Source: Sphingomonas sp. RIT328 (GTDB taxonomy: Bacteria; Pseudomonadota; Alphaproteobacteria; Sphingomonadales; Sphingomonadaceae). Taken from it: DNA of 32,799 nt. Every line of letters starts with the position of its first letter. Within the stretch, counting starts at the first letter, position 1. The notes beneath the pieces are model-generated. The model made no database searches, had not been told where the DNA came from, and saw only the letters and a list, made by a program, of their open reading frames with translations. The DNA is taken from assembly GCF_000632225.1 (NCBI RefSeq), contig NZ_JFYV01000031.1, forward strand, positions 1 to 32,799. Direction: 5' to 3'. The position numbers and the translations under genes are program-made. Positions 32,005 to 32,799 of this stretch are shown here, piece by piece.

Positions 32005-32699
32005 ATTCACATCCCCTTCAAATCTGATGTAATTGGCTCACGACACAATTTTGTAATGGTGTCGCCATGGGCAACGCAGGATACGCCGTCTGCGGCGCCA
32101 AACCTTCCCGTTCTACCTAGCTAGACCCCGTTTGACCTACCCCAAGCCGGAATAAAGATCACATGTGCTTGCTCATGGCGTCAAGCCTGCTTTTGATCAG
32201 GTCGTAAGATCATAAACATGGCAGCGGGCGTGCGCGGCGTGATCAAGGTCTGCGCCTGACGCTTACGCAGACGGTGCCCAAGACCCTCAGCACGGTCAGC
32301 ATTACCCTCTGGTGCCTCTTGTAAGGTGTCCGTCCCCCCGCCGTATGACCCATATAGCGCAGGTGCGCCTAGAGCGTCACGCGCGGCTTCCCTTCTGCTC
32401 TCGGCTTGTCCGCGATCGACAATCTGAAGCTCAGGGCGTGGTCCTTGCGAGCACGGCTTTGTCTACGCTGCGCTCTGACCGAGCCGCCGCACGTCTCGGC
32501 CCTTCGGGTAACGATCGTCATGTAACGGCGCCGCGGCCTGATTGGCCGCGAAGATCCCGTCCACCGCGTCGGCACGGCCGCTGCGGCGTAGGGGCGCTCC
32601 CACGCCGCCCTCGATGGCCCGCGCTCGCGCACGGGCGCCAGGGGGCCTGTTCCTGCCCCCCTGGGAAGGGCCAGGCCGTCTCCGCCGCGTATCGCGGCT
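32005..32699. other. Gene-free stretch with repeat D and GC-rich hairpins
   Basis: No supported gene; the long minus-strand frame here is arginine/proline-rich and lacks family features. It contains repeat copy D and an imperfect hairpin, CCAGGGGG at 32638-32645 with CCCCCCTGG at 32656-32664. Confidence 0.45.
32438..32522 (+). repeat. Dispersed structured repeat, copy D
   Basis: Roughly four of five bases match copy C (GCACGGCTTTGTC, GACCGAGCCGCC, GTCTCGGCCC, GGGTAACGATC). The CCGAG/CTCGG stem is kept. Downstream similarity to copy B extends to about 32570. Confidence 0.65.
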
Positions 32700-32799
32700 C
32701 CGCTTGGTCGCGCGGGGGGTGTCCCCGCCCTTCCTTCAGGCCGCTGCGCGGCCATCCGTGCAGGGCGGGCGATCCCCCTCCCCCCGCGCGACCAAGCGG
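32700..32799. repeat. Nested inverted repeats at the window end
   Basis: A perfect 20-bp inverted repeat (32700-32719 with 32780-32799, starting CCGCTTGGTCGCGCGGGG) encloses CCCGCCC/GGGCGGG (32724-32730 with 32763-32769) and a central GGCCGC-TGC-GCGGCC (32739-32753). The arms could form a 100-base cruciform. Function unknown; the following sequence is outside the window. Confidence 0.7.

Noticed and set aside
32369..32755. 128-codon leftward frame
   Set aside because: Low-complexity arginine/alanine/proline composition across hairpins and repeat D; no family features or ribosome binding site.

Overview
The window is a GC-rich stretch of plasmid DNA, most likely from a Sphingomonas-like member of the Sphingomonadales. 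Reasons: an RPA-type RepA flanked by iterons, the sphingomonad-style 'IVVTG' signature in a TonB-dependent receptor (TBDR), plasmid accessory genes (DUF2726, DUF3800, small winged-helix proteins), and high-GC alphaproteobacterial codon usage. No rRNA, tRNA or CRISPR array was found. All family names come from reading motifs by eye; no database was searched.

Backbone, left part (1-7477): the 3' end of a putative effector with a phospholipase A2-like domain (1-471), followed at once by an AT-rich small membrane protein that may be its immunity partner (472-705). Then come a frameshifted gene (797-1228), a small secreted protein (1903-2097), the replication module with iterons on both sides of repA (2494-3821), a winged-helix protein, a DUF2726 protein, a Tat-signal aminotransferase, and the 3' end of a TBDR.

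Transposon (7478-26610, 19,133 bp): a complete Tn3-family element with 38-bp perfect terminal inverted repeats and a 5-bp target duplication (ACCTT) has split the TBDR gene. Removing the element and one duplication restores a single 880-codon frame. Its tnpR, res site and tnpA lie at the right end. The cargo centres on sulfite. It has a YeiH-type exporter plus a signal-less sulfite oxidase (rightward), and a LysR - TDT exporter - periplasmic SorA/SorB-like sulfite dehydrogenase operon (leftward). It also has two paralogous LysR regulators, one of them frameshifted. A 12-16 base motif recurs in three control regions, which suggests a shared LysR-type regulon. Also aboard are malate dehydrogenase, two YncE-like beta-propellers, a DUF305 protein, an MgtC-like protein and a decaying ars/fluoride segment: arsR and arsC intact, arsB truncated, crcB with an in-frame amber.

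Backbone, right part (26611-32799): the 5' part of the TBDR gene, a non-coding stretch with a structured hairpin and a strong terminator, a winged-helix regulator with a DUF3800 protein, two secreted or lipoprotein-like genes, and a terminal nest of inverted repeats. A roughly 90-base repeat occurs four times in the same orientation, once in the transposon and three times in the backbone.

Working model: the transposon gives its host sulfite export and sulfite oxidation on both sides of the inner membrane. Its acquisition cost the plasmid an outer-membrane receptor and probably silenced the translationally coupled aminotransferase.
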